A stretch of 64,000 nucleotides of DNA from Sipunculus nudus (lineage: Eukaryota > Annelida > Sipuncula > Golfingiida > Sipunculidae). A program made the position numbers and the translations under genes. Shown here in pieces: positions 63,977 to 64,000 of this stretch. A model generated the notes under the pieces. It was not told the DNA's origin and made no database searches. It saw nothing but the letters and a program-made list of their open reading frames with translations. The first letter of the stretch is position 1. Every line of letters starts with the position of its first letter. The DNA lies in NCBI GenBank assembly GCA_026874595.1, contig CM049313.1:63740159-63804158 (forward strand), written 5' to 3'.

Positions 63977-64000
63977 TACCTCCGCCAAGGGGTAGGAGTT
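63977..64000 (+). mobile_element. Head of a CCTCCGCCAAGG repeat, cut by the window end
   Basis: ACCTCCGCCAAGGGG and AGGAGTT correspond to the opening of the family seen at 32120. Confidence 0.45.

Overview
The window looks like a stretch of animal nuclear DNA, most likely from a bivalve or related mollusc. It is AT-rich, intron-rich and full of simple repeats, long poly-C/G tracts and dispersed repeats of mollusc type: a family opening with TTTTAGCTCAGCTGAC, GTCATGACC blocks, tRNA-derived SINE heads, and a CCTCCGCCAAGG...CTAGTT family. The phylum call rests on remembered repeat types and was not searched. No bacterial-style gene, CRISPR array, rRNA or intact tRNA gene was seen.

Positions 1-37,000 hold no convincing protein gene. 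They are dominated by three large related repeat structures. Each has a left arm (46-bp minisatellite with TATTTGGCACA, then about 1.2-1.4 kb of unique arm sequence, then a conserved block of about 100 bp), a core of 1.3-3.5 kb, and a right arm with the same parts in inverted order. The clearest are at about 16.6-23.8 kb and 26.8-37.0 kb; a decayed or disrupted one lies at about 1.7-12.9 kb. Left and right arms carry different subtypes of the minisatellite. The layout resembles Foldback/Galileo-type elements, or paired pearl/Helentron-like elements. No transposase reading frame was seen. Mollusc dispersed repeats sit in and between them.

Positions 39,207-55,269 hold one large minus-strand gene. 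I reconstructed 17 coding exons by splice signals, phase continuity and protein similarity, giving 1011 codons plus stop. It encodes an atlastin/GBP-superfamily GTPase with a charged, repeat-rich N-terminus, a G domain (GENRSGKS, DNQG, RDW, HPGLKVA) and a long helical tail with no membrane hairpin visible. A solo-LTR-like insertion lies antisense in one intron, and two introns use GC donors.

Positions 55,270-61,168 separate this gene from a head-to-head paralog on the plus strand, which starts near 61,169 and runs off the window. Its first four exons are about 88% identical in protein to the minus-strand gene, with identical exon lengths for exons 2-4 and identical phases. It lacks the long repetitive N-terminal block. 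The pair is a recent inverted duplication with a shared 5.9-kb upstream region that holds a SINE and several microsatellites.
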